Positions 52,443-61,701 of a stretch of DNA of 64,000 nt are shown piece by piece. Origin of the DNA: Gillisella taibaishanensis. GTDB taxonomy: Bacteria > Pseudomonadota > Alphaproteobacteria > Rhizobiales > Rhizobiaceae. The first letter of the stretch is position 1, and each line of letters opens with the position of its first letter. The notes below the pieces were generated by a model, which was given only the letters and a program-made list of their open reading frames with translations, was not told the origin of the DNA and ran no database searches. The stretch spans positions 1 to 64,000 of the forward strand of contig NZ_MKIN01000016.1 of assembly GCF_001938985.1 (NCBI RefSeq), read 5' to 3'. The position numbers and the translations under genes are program-made.

Positions 52443-52871
52443 ATGGCCGATCCGAAAATCAGAACCCGTCCGGTGGGCGCCAGCGCCGTTATCGGCCGCA
52501 CCGGCTTTCCGCAGATCACCTCGGCAACCGGCGGAGAGCTGAGCATCGTCACCGGCCCATCGCAGCCCGGTTTCAACCCGCTCGACCTGCTCTACGCGTC
52601 GCTCGCCGGTTGCCTTGCGATCAGCGCCCGGCTTGCGGCAACCGAGCTCAAGGTGATGGACAAGATTACCGACATCACCGCCGCCGTCACGGGCGAAAAG
52701 GCAACGGAAGGCCTGTCGCGTGTCGCACGCTTCGATATCACCCTGACGATTCGAGGTGATATCGACGACGACACCCGCCGAGCGATTGCGCAAAAGGCCG
52801 AACACGAAATCTGCACGGTCAGCAACACGATTTCCGGAACGCCGGAATTCCTGACGACTGTGCTGGCCTAA
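52443..52871 (+). CDS. OsmC family protein
   Basis: 142 residues with the OsmC/Ohr fold: TGPSQPGFNPLDLLYASLAGCLAIS, carrying the first redox Cys, and a second Cys in AEHEICTVSNTI. Members reduce organic peroxides or bind lipoyl/thiol partners. It lies immediately after the LysR gene and may be co-transcribed with it. Confidence 0.88.
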   Translation: MADPKIRTRPVGASAVIGRTGFPQITSATGGELSIVTGPSQPGFNPLDLLYASLAGCLAISARLAATELKVMDKITDITAAVTGEKATEGLSRVARFDITLTIRGDIDDDTRRAIAQKAEHEICTVSNTISGTPEFLTTVLA

Positions 52872-52884
52872 CGCACATCGTCCG

Positions 52885-53499
52885 TCAGGGGTCGCAGGTC
52901 AAACTGATATGGTCTGGAATGACGAGGCCGACGAAATAGGCGTGATCAGGTGCAGAGCGGCGGCTGGTGCGGCAATGGCCGCCATCGCTGCGCAATTGCA
53001 GGGCTGCGGTGTCGGCCAGCTTGAAGGCAGCGACGTAATCCTTGTCCTTGATCTCAAGGTCGAGGCTGCGGCCGCGCAGGTCGAGCGGGCCGGCAAGGTC
53101 GAAGGCAAAGGTAACCGTGACAACACTGTCATGGCTCTCAGCGGCGAAATCGACCGGCTGCAGCCGCGTGGCCCATTTGCCATCCATGGTCAGTTCGGTG
53201 AAGAAGCGCTTGTGGGAGAGATCTGCAATCAGCTTGTCGCGCAGGGCCGTCACTTCCTCCGCGCTGAATTGTCCGTCCCGGTCGCGGTCGAACTGGTCGA
53301 GCAGCACCCGGCTATAGGCAGCATCGAAGGTCCAGCTTTCGCCAAGGCCGGTCAGCACTCCACGACGCATGTCGAACAGCACCCTGAGCGTTATGGCGAT
53401 ATCGGGATGAGCGAGGGCTGGCAGGGCTGGCAGCAGCAAAAACAGTAGCACGGCGAAAATCGACCGGCTGCCGCAAAAAGCGCAACGGTTACCCGTCAT
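52885..53499 (-). CDS. DUF1007 family periplasmic protein
   Basis: 204 residues with an N-terminal signal (SIFAVLLFLLLPALPALA, then HPDI). The mature N-terminal His begins HPDIAITLRVLFDMRRGVLTGLGESWTFD, the DUF1007 hallmark, and a DRDRDGQFSAEE EF-hand-like stretch is present. DUF1007 proteins accompany nickel/cobalt transporters and probably handle metal in the periplasm. Its start overlaps the stop of the membrane-protein gene by 4 bases, making it the third gene of an operon with HupE. Confidence 0.85.
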   Translation of the reverse strand: MTGNRCAFCGSRSIFAVLLFLLLPALPALAHPDIAITLRVLFDMRRGVLTGLGESWTFDAAYSRVLLDQFDRDRDGQFSAEEVTALRDKLIADLSHKRFFTELTMDGKWATRLQPVDFAAESHDSVVTVTFAFDLAGPLDLRGRSLDLEIKDKDYVAAFKLADTAALQLRSDGGHCRTSRRSAPDHAYFVGLVIPDHISLTCDP

Positions 53500-54356
53500 G
53501 TGCCCCGCTCCTCACCAGGCGGCAGGTCGCCGATGCCGCTATGGTCGGTTCCAAGCACCGGCCGCTGCGGACCATGGCGATCGAGCGACTTCAGCAGCGG
53601 CTGAAAGCCGGGGTAGTCGCCGCTTGCCGGAGGCGGTTCGACGAAGGGTGGCGGCACGAGTTGCGTCTGTTTCGAGGCCATATACGCGCCCCCGTAGAGC
53701 ATGCCGATGGCAACCAGCCAACTTCCGTAAACGCGCACGCCAATCCTCGTCCAGGCAGCGGTGACGAGGCCCGTAACAAGCGCCGCGATCAGGATCAACC
53801 AGAGAGCGACCGGCAGGGCGAGCGGCAGATAAAACCGGTCATGCAGACTTGGATCGGAGAAATAAATAGCCAACCCCAGGGCGCTGCCGAACGAGGGCAT
53901 CAGGATCATAGCCGGCCAGAATCGCATCTGCGCCGGCAAGACCAGAAGCAGGCCGACAATCAGGCAGGCAATCGGTCCGACCAGAAAAAAATGCGTGGCC
54001 GCCCCGGGCAAAGGCGCCAGCAACAGCATGAGCGTGTCGCGCGTGATCAAGGCGCTCACAAGGCCAAAGCCCAGGATGAGCAGCACTGGCAGCCTGAAGC
54101 GGGCAGGCAATTGGCCCAGTAGAAAACCGGCGCCGACCAGCGGCAGCAGCCGCTCGATGGTGAAGGTTGTCGACAGCAGCCAATGATCGAGGGTCCCCTG
54201 AGCAAACCAGGTCCATCCTGCGGAGAGCGCAACGACAACCACCCCCGTAAAGACGGCAGCCACAGCCAGACCGAGGCCGAACCGCGCCAGCCTAGGGGTG
54301 TGCTGTTTTGAATTTCCAGGCTGCGGGTGGGCGAGGCGCGGCCTCTGCTCTGCCAT
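53496..54356 (-). CDS. uncharacterised polytopic membrane protein between HupE and DUF1007
   Basis: 286 residues with about seven or eight transmembrane helices (for example LGLAVAAVFTGVVVVALSAG, LPVLLILGFGLVSALI, PIACLIVGLLLVLPA, WLILIAALVTGLVTA), flanked by Pro/His-containing soluble ends (N-terminal HPQPGNSKQHTPR, C-terminal PPPFVEPPPASGDYPG). I recognise no family; it lacks the His-rich loop of NicO/RcnA transporters. Overlaps with the genes on both sides imply that it works with HupE and DUF1007, perhaps in nickel or copper/cobalt transport. Confidence 0.7.
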   Translation of the reverse strand: MAEQRPRLAHPQPGNSKQHTPRLARFGLGLAVAAVFTGVVVVALSAGWTWFAQGTLDHWLLSTTFTIERLLPLVGAGFLLGQLPARFRLPVLLILGFGLVSALITRDTLMLLLAPLPGAATHFFLVGPIACLIVGLLLVLPAQMRFWPAMILMPSFGSALGLAIYFSDPSLHDRFYLPLALPVALWLILIAALVTGLVTAAWTRIGVRVYGSWLVAIGMLYGGAYMASKQTQLVPPPFVEPPPASGDYPGFQPLLKSLDRHGPQRPVLGTDHSGIGDLPPGEERGT

Positions 54357-54964
54357 CAGGTCACGAGGAAATAGAGACCGCCGACCGCGATCAAGCCACC
54401 GGGAATGCGGATCATCCTGTCGCCCAGGGCGCGAGACACACCAAGCCCGACACCGATGCCGGCAAGGTGAATGAGGCCGGTGGCGATGACGAAACCGATG
54501 GCGAAATCTGCCGGATCAGCGGCAACAGGCAATTCGGCGCCGTGGGCATAACCATGGCAGATGGCAAACAGGCCAATCACCGTCAGCGCCAGCCATTCAG
54601 GCGGCCGCCAGACGAAGGCGATGGCCGCACCAAGCACGACGATGGACAACGCGATGCCAGTTTCGATGGCCGGCAGCGGCACGCCGGCTATGCCGAGAAT
54701 GCCGCCAAGAACCATAATCAGCGGAAAGGTGATCGGCAGCGCCCAGACATTGCGCCCGCCGAGCTGCGCGCCCCAGAGACCGACGGAAAACATAGCCAGC
54801 AGATGGTCGGCGCCCGAAAGCGGGTGTTCGAAGCCCTGCAGAAAGCCGCCAGAGCCGCCCTGAACGATATGCGCCTGCGCAAGGCCTGGCATCAGCGCCA
54901 CAAATGCTGCTGCCGCCGCAACCCGTCCCGCGGCAAGCAACCGCTCCCTGTTTCTGTCCCGCAT
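54356..54964 (-). CDS. HupE/UreJ family metal permease
   Basis: 202 residues with a signal-like first helix (VAAAAAFVALMPGLAQA, then HIVQGG). HupE/UreJ motifs: GFEHPLSGADHLLAMFSVGLWGAQLGG with conserved His and Asp, and FAICHGYAHGAELP. These proteins import nickel for hydrogenase or urease. It is the first gene of the HupE-membrane protein-DUF1007 operon and is divergent from a second hupE-like gene. Confidence 0.9.
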   Translation of the reverse strand: MRDRNRERLLAAGRVAAAAAFVALMPGLAQAHIVQGGSGGFLQGFEHPLSGADHLLAMFSVGLWGAQLGGRNVWALPITFPLIMVLGGILGIAGVPLPAIETGIALSIVVLGAAIAFVWRPPEWLALTVIGLFAICHGYAHGAELPVAADPADFAIGFVIATGLIHLAGIGVGLGVSRALGDRMIRIPGGLIAVGGLYFLVT

Positions 54965-55319
54965 GTCGACCTCCCGAAAATGCCTGTCTCTATCGCTCTT
55001 TGTCTATCGCTCTTGCAAACTGCTACTGAGACGAAATTGTGGTGCCTCGCCCGCTGCCCCGAAAAAATTGGTTAACGGCCGGCTGCGGCATCGAGTGACG
55101 CGCATGGCGTTGTCAACGCGTGGCTCGTTTCCTATACCAAAGCAGGCAGCAGGGCTTGGTCAGATATCGCCCGGTTTGGGCAAAGACGGCAAGGGCAAAG
55201 CGAGAATGACGGTGTTGGATCCACGAAAAGGCGCAGGTTTCCGCGAAAAACGCCTGGCAGCCTCCCCGGAAAACCAGGGGCAACCCCAGCGACGGACGCT
55301 GGTCGAAACGCTTCTGAGC

Positions 55320-55937
55320 ATGTTTGGACAGGAAACCGGCTCCCGCTTTCCCTGGACATGTTTTTTAGCCGTTTTTGGATTTGCATTCAGCGCAGCACCC
55401 GCCTTTGCCCATGTACTGGGCGGACCGATGGGCGGTTTCGGAAGCGGTTTTGAGCATCCGCTGCTCGGCGCCGATCACTTTCTCGCGATGTTGGCCGTCG
55501 GCCTCTGGGGCACGCAGATCGGTGGTCGCTCGGTCTGGACCCTGCCGGCCACCTTCCCGCTGATCATGTGTATCGGCGGCGTGGTGGGCATGCTCGCCGA
55601 TATCCCCGACCCCGTGATCTCAGGCGGCATCGCCATATCGCTGCTCGCGCTCGGCGCCTCGATTGCCGCCGCTTGGCGCGCGCCGGAATTCGCCTCGCTT
55701 TCGGTCATCACCGTATTTGCGCTGTTCCACGGCTACCCGCACGGCAAAATGGCCCCCAACGCCACCGACCCCGCCGCCTATACGGTCGGCTTCGTGGTAG
55801 CGACCGGCATGATCCACCTCCTCGGCATCGCCATTGGCTTCGGCCTCGGCCGGCTCTACGAAGGCCGCGTGGTGCGCGCGCTGGGCGCCCTGATCGTGGC
55901 GGCCGGGGTGTATTATCTGGTGACAGGGCAGATGTGA
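55320..55937 (+). CDS. HupE/UreJ family metal permease (second copy)
   Basis: About 205 residues from ATG 55320, which gives a good signal peptide (WTCFLAVFGFAFSAAPAFA, then HVLGG); the frame is open much further upstream, with another ATG at 55206. Motifs GFEHPLLGADHFLAMLAVGLWG and FALFHGYPHGKMAP parallel the first HupE. The two genes are divergent copies, 355 bases apart; nothing else is visible in that gap. Confidence 0.85.
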   Translation: MFGQETGSRFPWTCFLAVFGFAFSAAPAFAHVLGGPMGGFGSGFEHPLLGADHFLAMLAVGLWGTQIGGRSVWTLPATFPLIMCIGGVVGMLADIPDPVISGGIAISLLALGASIAAAWRAPEFASLSVITVFALFHGYPHGKMAPNATDPAAYTVGFVVATGMIHLLGIAIGFGLGRLYEGRVVRALGALIVAAGVYYLVTGQM

Positions 55938-56104
55938 GGGGCGACTAACTGGCCGAGGCGACGAGCTTGGCCGGAGTTAAGCGGCAAGGGCATGAAATGG
56001 CACTCGAATGCCACCAAACGCGAACCACCCAGCTGCATACGACAAGCAAGGGTGAGGCCGCATATCTCACTCGCGAAACATACCAAATTTTGTGGAATTT
56101 AGAA

Positions 56105-56181
56105 TGGTACGGTTGGGGGGTCTCGAACCTCCGACCTCAGGTGCCACAAACCTGCGCTCTAACCAACTGAGCTACAACCGC
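56105..56181 (-). tRNA. tRNA-His (GTG)
   Basis: A 77-base tRNA read on the minus strand: acceptor GCGGTTG, D-arm TAGCTCAGTTGGTTAGAGC, anticodon loop TTTGTGG, T-loop GGTTCGAGACC, and an encoded CCA. It lacks G-1 and has A73 (ACCA end), the unusual tRNA-His form of many alphaproteobacteria; the first acceptor pair is a G-U. Confidence 0.95.
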
Positions 56182-56295
56182 ACATCAAGCGTTCAACGCT
56201 TTCGAGGGGTCACATACGAGGGGTGAGGGAATTTTTCAAGCCCCTTTTTTGCACTTGCGTGCTTATTTGCATGAGACCGGCAAAGCGAAAAAACA

Positions 56296-56322
56296 AAAAG
56301 GGCCGGAAGAGCCGACCCTTTT
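56296..56322 (-). terminator. rho-independent terminator of the phasin gene
   Basis: On the minus strand AAAAGGGTCGG pairs with CCGGCCCTTTT (one mismatch), followed by a T-rich TGTTTTTTCG. It lies 37 bases past the phasin stop. Confidence 0.8.
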
Positions 56323-56359
56323 GCGGATAATCGATCGGCCGGCGGGTGGCCGGCGGCAA

Positions 56360-56809
56360 TCAGCCGAGCTTGAAGCCGGACATGGCCTTTTCGGCTGCTT
56401 CCTTGCCAGGCTTGGCAACGGTTTCGGCAACCTTCTTGACGGTTTCCTGCATGGCCTTGGCCTGCTCGACGGTGACTTCAGCCTGCTTGCGGATGAAGGC
56501 GGTCTGCAGTTCGACCAGTTCGGCAATCGACTTGACGCCCATCAGGGCTTCCATGTGCGACAGCGACAGCTCGGCGTTGGTGCGCAGGGCGTCGATGGCC
56601 TTGAGGCTCAGCTCGACGGTGCCGCTCTGGGCGCTCTGCAGCGTGGCTTCAACGGTCTTGGATGCGTCTTCGGCAGCAGCCTTCATCTTGGCATAGGCTT
56701 CCTTGGACTGTGCGGCACCCTTTTCGGTGAATTCGCGCAGGCTGTCGGAAATCTTTGCAGGATCAAAAGCAGCAGCGTTGAAAGTGTTGGTGGTCTTTGC
56801 AGTGGCCAT
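56360..56809 (-). CDS. phasin (polyhydroxyalkanoate granule protein)
   Basis: 149 residues from ATG 56809, with AAAGGAG upstream; the frame extends to 56944 without a site. An all-helical, amphipathic protein: FDPAKISDSLREFTEKGAAQ, YAKMKAAAEDASKTVEATLQ, AELVELQTAFIRKQAEVTVEQ. This is the phasin_2 pattern of rhizobia. Phasins coat PHB granules. A PhaR-like palindrome lies upstream. Confidence 0.92.
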   Translation of the reverse strand: MATAKTTNTFNAAAFDPAKISDSLREFTEKGAAQSKEAYAKMKAAAEDASKTVEATLQSAQSGTVELSLKAIDALRTNAELSLSHMEALMGVKSIAELVELQTAFIRKQAEVTVEQAKAMQETVKKVAETVAKPGKEAAEKAMSGFKLG

Positions 56810-56892
56810 GGTGGAACTCCTTTGGAAAAGGGCCGCCCTCGCCTTAGCGTGCAGCCCGGTGTGTTTCGATGACCTCCATATAGCAAGGCTTA

Positions 56893-56925
56893 TTGTGCAT
56901 TGCAATATCATGTTGCACTGCACAA
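56893..56925 (-). promoter_or_regulatory. PhaR-like palindrome upstream of phasin
   Basis: TTGTGCATTGCAA (56893-56905) and TTGCACTGCACAA (56913-56925) are inverted arms with one mismatch around 7 bases. The TGC-rich palindrome lies ~84 bases upstream of the phasin start and fits the TGCA-type boxes bound by PhaR/AniA, the repressor that senses PHB granules. Confidence 0.65.
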
Positions 56926-57054
56926 TAAAAAAAGTTTTAGCCATTAACTCTGTTTCTCAATAGAGGCGGCCGAGACTGGACCCCGAGGGGGTGCGAAGTT
57001 ATTAAAAATCTGTTAATTCAAAACAGTGCCGGCAAAACGCACGACAGGTTGATC

Positions 57055-60000
57055 ATGCCCGCTATCCAATACCCGTTCATCGACATCGCCGTGCATCGCG
57101 CGGTCCGGGACAGATTTGCGCGCGGGGAAGCTCTGGCGCTGTTTTCGCCTGACCTGCAGCAGGTACTCTGGGCCAATGGCGCCGGCGCCGACTTCTTCGG
57201 CACGCCCTCGGTTTACGATTTCCTGGATCAGGGTCCGCCGATCCAGGACGTGACCTTCCGGCAGATTTCAGCCATGGGCCGCCAGCTGAAAACGGCTGGC
57301 GATAGCCGCAAGCTGATGGTGCGCATCAGCGCCGGCTTCCGCCTCGTACAGGTTGAAGCGCAGGTGGAGCGGCTGGAAATCCGCCCCGGCGAGCCGGTGC
57401 TGCTGTTTTCCATGCCGGTCGCTTATGCCGATGACGCAACCCGCGCCCAGGCGCTGCTGCGCGGCTTCGACGATCCAGATACCCATATGGCGCTATTGGA
57501 TAGCAAGGGCCGCGTGATCGGCGCCTCTACCAATTTCGACCGGCTCGGCATCAGCCCGCGTACGGCGGAAACCATCGTCGATATGGTCGGGCGTCAATCA
57601 GGCGGATTGATGAAACGGCCAATCCCGACGGCACGCGGCAATCTGCCGGCTGCGCTTGGCCAGATCGCCGATGCCCCGGCGATATTTCTGCTGTTTGCCG
57701 TGGAAACCCTGCTCGGCACGCTCGATGCTTCCGATGGCTTTGCCGTGGAGCCCGCAGCGGATGCATCGGCTCCACCGGTTGCACCTGCCGCACCGGCGAG
57801 TGCCGCAGTCGTCGCGGAGGTTCCGGCCGCGTCTGAAGTCTTTCCTTCTGCTGAAGTCCTCAGCGCGGAGCCGGTCTCTTCGCTCTTAGAGGATCATGGC
57901 TCGGTGGACACCGACACGGCTACCGTAAAGGCCGATAGTTTCGAGGATGTCGTCGATGCCTTGGGCAGCATCAACGAGTGGGAACCCGAGCCGGAAGCGC
58001 TTGATGACGAGCCCCTCCTCGCCGTTATCGCCGACGATGAAGCCGGCAGCGACGCGGTTCCGGCTAACAGCGAGATCGCGGACGAGGACGTGACGACATC
58101 GGCTGTTGAGGCACCGGTGGCGCAAGAGCTGCCCCATGCCGAGCATGAGGTTGAACAGACGCACGCAGATACTGATAGCATTGAGCCGACTGGCGTGTCT
58201 TCGTCTGCGGATGATCAGGCGGGCGATGTGGAAGCCGAACAGCCCGAAGAGCCAGCTGCTGCAGAGATCGATGACACCCAAGGGTCGGTCAACGCCTCGA
58301 CCGCAGATCTGCTACAGGACGAGGCTCTGACCGAGACCGATTTTGACCATCAGGTCACGGATCCAGAGACCTATGTCCCTGATCATGACGAACCGGCCGC
58401 CTCCGAGACTGTCGCAGACGATGCTCAACTTGAATGGCCGGAGGCTGCCGACGAGGTGCCTCACTCTGCAGAAACGGCTGTTGCTGAAGACGTGCGGCCT
58501 GAAAGCCGCCCCGTCGAAACCGATTCCGTGGACCGAACCCAGCCAGGCGGCGGCTTCGCCTTTTCACCTTCGATGCGGGCTGCACGCTTCGTTTGGAAGG
58601 TGGATGCACTGGGCCGGTTCAGCGAAGTGTCCTCGGAATTCGCTCGTGCCGTCGGACCGCGCTCGGCGGCGATCGAAGGAGAGACATTTTCCGATCTGGC
58701 CGCCCTGTTCAATCTCGACCCCGAGGGCAAGATCGCGGACCTTTTGAAGAAGCGCGACACCTGGTCCGGCAAGACGATCTATTGGCCCATCGAGGGCACA
58801 ACGCTTAAAGTTCCCGTCGATCTGGCGGCGCTGCCGACCTATACCCGCAACCGCGACTTCGACGGCTTTCGCGGTTTTGGCGTGGTACGGCTGGCAGATT
58901 GCGTCGAAGATCCCGACAAGGTTGGCCTGACCTTTTTGCCGGCAACGGCTGAACAGCAGGATGACAGTGCGGCGGTTGAGCTAGAGGCCGTGGAAGAGAC
59001 TCTCGAGCCGCGGAATTTTGGAGATGAGGCCTCCTTGGCTGAAGAGCAGCCAGAAGAGGCTGCGACACCGACGCTGGAACCGAAAGCCGGCCCACAGGCC
59101 GAACCGCCTGCGCTGGTCATCAGCCGGCCTGCGCCCATTCCCGAGACGGAAAATATCGTTCAACTGAAGCCGCGTCATGTCAACCGCGAGGGTTTGAGCC
59201 CGGCGGAACACGCGACATTTCGGGAGATTGCCCGCCGGCTGGACGCACTTGGCCTGAAATCCGCCGATGCGAAGCCGACCGTTTCCGACAAGGCGGACGG
59301 CGAGATCGCCGGTGTGACGCCGAACACCCTGACGGACGCGCCCGAGGCAACTTCAGTGGTTGCGGATGTTGCTGGTTCGGACAGTGTTGTTGAAGCTGCT
59401 GACGACCGCAGCGAACCGGCGCCGCAGGATCTTGGTGATCGGCAGATCGCAAGCGAAGACAATGGGCTAGCAGAGACCGTCAGCGCGGAAACGGCTACCT
59501 CCCCGGATCATCTCGATGCTGGAGAAGATGACAGTCGTGCCTTGGCTCACAATGAAGAGACAAGCGCCAGTGAGGCTGTGACGGCGCAGGAGCACGCTGC
59601 AGATGAGCAAGACATTGCTTCTGAGCAGGCTGGCGTCGCTCACCCGCTCGAGGATCATGACAATCCGGAACAGCATGACGCCAGCGCTGCGGCACCCGAT
59701 CTGTCTTTGAGCGAGCATGAAGCGCTTGAAACGGCCTCTGCAGACCCTCTTCCAGAGATCGAGGGCCACCCGACGACTGCGGAGAACGACGCCGAGGCAC
59801 ATCAAGACGATCAGTCAGCAGATACCGATCGTGTCGAAAGCAGCGTAAACGAAGGGTCGCAAAGCGAAGATCTGCAAACGGTTGAAAACAGTGATCAGGA
59901 CGATCACGAGGTCGAAGCAATCGCGCCAGCAACTGAAATCCTGCCGGTGGCGCCGAATGTGGGCGTGCACCTGCCAAGGCCGCCGCGCGATGTGGTTTTC

Positions 60001-61560
60001 TCACCCGAAATGCTGGATATGCTGCCAGTGGCGCTGCTTGCTCATCGCGGTGACGAGCTGATCCACGCCAATCCGGAGTTTCTGGCCTTGACCGGCTATG
60101 CCAGTGTCGACCACCTCGCTGCTGCCGGCGGGCTCGAAGCACTGTTGCAGCGGGACGATCTTGTTGGTGAAGACGATGGCCAGCGCCGTGACGGCCGTCT
60201 GGTCGTGGTGCGGGCAGACGATGCCCTGCTGCCAGTCTCAGCAAGGCTGCAGTCGATTCGGTGGGAAGAGGCAAGCGCGCTCCTGCTGTCGCTGGTGCCG
60301 CAGGCCGATGCGAAGCCTGTCGAAACCGAGCAACAGGAAAAGCCTGCCGATAAGATCCAGCCGATGCTGACGCTGGTATCACCTGTTGAGCAGGCGAGCG
60401 AAGAGGCCATCCGGCCTGCTGCAATCGACCAATCGGATCTGCGCATCGAAGTGGAAGAGCTACGCTCGATCCTGGAGACCGCCACCGATGGCGTCGTGAC
60501 GCTGAACGTCGAAGGCGAAATCCGCACGATGAACGGGGCGGCAAGCGCGCTGTTCAACTATGACGAAGACGATTTGCGCGGCAAACCCTTCGTCACCCTG
60601 TTTGCCCATGAAAGCCAGCGGGCGATCCTCGATTATCTCAGCGGCTTGACCGGCCATGGTGTGGCGAGTGTGCTGAATGACGGGCGCGAAGTGATCGGCC
60701 GCGAATCCTCCGGCGGTTTCATTCCGCTGTTCATGACCATCGGACGGTTGTCGTCTTCCAACGGGTTCTGCGCCGTGATCCGCGACATCACCCAGTGGAA
60801 GCGCACCGAAGAGGAACTGCGCAGCGCCAAGCGCGCCGCCGAAACCGCCAATGCCCACAAGACCGATTTCCTGGCGCGGGTCAGCCACGAGATCCGCACA
60901 CCTCTCAATGCCATCATCGGCTTTGCAGACATCATGGCGGATGAGCGCTTCGGGCCGATCGGCCATGGCCGCTACGCCGAATATGCCGCCGATATCGGTC
61001 GGTCTGGTCGGCATGTGCTCGATATCGTCAACGATCTCCTGGATATTTCCAAGATCGAGGCCGGCGAGATGGATCTGGAATTCATTGCCGTCGGGCTGAA
61101 CGAGACGGTTTGCGAAGCGGTCGCCATCGTGCAGCCGCAGGCCAATGGCCAACGGGTGATCATCCGCACGGCGCTGTCGCAGGCTGTGCCCAATGTCGTC
61201 GCCGACATGCGTTCGATCAAGCAGATCGTGCTCAACATCCTGTCGAACGCCATCCGCTTCACACCTTCGGGCGGGCAGATCATCGTCTCCACCAATTACG
61301 AGGCAAATGGCAGCGTCACCCTGCGCATCCGCGATACCGGCATCGGCATGACCCGGGCGGAACTGGAACAGGCGATGAAGCCTTTCCGGCAGGTGTCGCC
61401 CGGTGGAGCACGCCTGCGCGGCGACGGCACCGGTCTCGGCCTGCCACTGACCAAGGCCATGGTCGATGCCAATCGCGCCAGCTTCTCGATCCAGTCAACA
61501 CCAAACGAGGGAACGCTTGTGGAAATCAGCTTCCCCTCGCCCAGAGTGCTTGCCGGCTGA
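57055..61560 (+). CDS. large soluble PAS-domain histidine kinase (PdhS/DivJ-PleC-like)
   Basis: 1501 residues from ATG 57055; no membrane segment. In order: an N-terminal PAS-like domain (~20-150), an Ala/Asp/Glu-rich acidic linker (~230-480), a PAS domain (~500-620), a second acidic linker (~635-960) broken by a conserved helix (~700-742), two PAS domains (~980-1060 and ~1130-1250), HisKA with the phospho-His in RVSHEIRTPLNAIIGF (H1278), and HATPase (NILSNAIRF, DTGIGM, GDGTGLGLPLTKAMVDANR). The HisKA/HATPase and the RVLAG-type end match the PdhS/PleC/DivJ kinases that control CtrA via DivK, but this is inference. It is much longer than typical members because of the linkers. Confidence 0.85.
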   Translation: MPAIQYPFIDIAVHRAVRDRFARGEALALFSPDLQQVLWANGAGADFFGTPSVYDFLDQGPPIQDVTFRQISAMGRQLKTAGDSRKLMVRISAGFRLVQVEAQVERLEIRPGEPVLLFSMPVAYADDATRAQALLRGFDDPDTHMALLDSKGRVIGASTNFDRLGISPRTAETIVDMVGRQSGGLMKRPIPTARGNLPAALGQIADAPAIFLLFAVETLLGTLDASDGFAVEPAADASAPPVAPAAPASAAVVAEVPAASEVFPSAEVLSAEPVSSLLEDHGSVDTDTATVKADSFEDVVDALGSINEWEPEPEALDDEPLLAVIADDEAGSDAVPANSEIADEDVTTSAVEAPVAQELPHAEHEVEQTHADTDSIEPTGVSSSADDQAGDVEAEQPEEPAAAEIDDTQGSVNASTADLLQDEALTETDFDHQVTDPETYVPDHDEPAASETVADDAQLEWPEAADEVPHSAETAVAEDVRPESRPVETDSVDRTQPGGGFAFSPSMRAARFVWKVDALGRFSEVSSEFARAVGPRSAAIEGETFSDLAALFNLDPEGKIADLLKKRDTWSGKTIYWPIEGTTLKVPVDLAALPTYTRNRDFDGFRGFGVVRLADCVEDPDKVGLTFLPATAEQQDDSAAVELEAVEETLEPRNFGDEASLAEEQPEEAATPTLEPKAGPQAEPPALVISRPAPIPETENIVQLKPRHVNREGLSPAEHATFREIARRLDALGLKSADAKPTVSDKADGEIAGVTPNTLTDAPEATSVVADVAGSDSVVEAADDRSEPAPQDLGDRQIASEDNGLAETVSAETATSPDHLDAGEDDSRALAHNEETSASEAVTAQEHAADEQDIASEQAGVAHPLEDHDNPEQHDASAAAPDLSLSEHEALETASADPLPEIEGHPTTAENDAEAHQDDQSADTDRVESSVNEGSQSEDLQTVENSDQDDHEVEAIAPATEILPVAPNVGVHLPRPPRDVVFSPEMLDMLPVALLAHRGDELIHANPEFLALTGYASVDHLAAAGGLEALLQRDDLVGEDDGQRRDGRLVVVRADDALLPVSARLQSIRWEEASALLLSLVPQADAKPVETEQQEKPADKIQPMLTLVSPVEQASEEAIRPAAIDQSDLRIEVEELRSILETATDGVVTLNVEGEIRTMNGAASALFNYDEDDLRGKPFVTLFAHESQRAILDYLSGLTGHGVASVLNDGREVIGRESSGGFIPLFMTIGRLSSSNGFCAVIRDITQWKRTEEELRSAKRAAETANAHKTDFLARVSHEIRTPLNAIIGFADIMADERFGPIGHGRYAEYAADIGRSGRHVLDIVNDLLDISKIEAGEMDLEFIAVGLNETVCEAVAIVQPQANGQRVIIRTALSQAVPNVVADMRSIKQIVLNILSNAIRFTPSGGQIIVSTNYEANGSVTLRIRDTGIGMTRAELEQAMKPFRQVSPGGARLRGDGTGLGLPLTKAMVDANRASFSIQSTPNEGTLVEISFPSPRVLAG

Positions 61561-61701
61561 GTGACGCCGGATTCGGCTGATGCGTTGCAGCGTGCGCATG
61601 ATCTGGCAAGCCTCGGCGTGCGCTGACATTGCAAGGGAAATTGCTTTGCTCTATCCAGACGTCGCAGTTGTTCGTCCCGCAGCAGATCTGAAAGGCTTCC
61701 T

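Noticed and set aside
59495-60544. 349-codon minus-strand open frame inside the histidine kinase gene
   Set aside because: Low-complexity Arg/Pro/Ser-rich product opposite the acidic linker; no start site or family motif.
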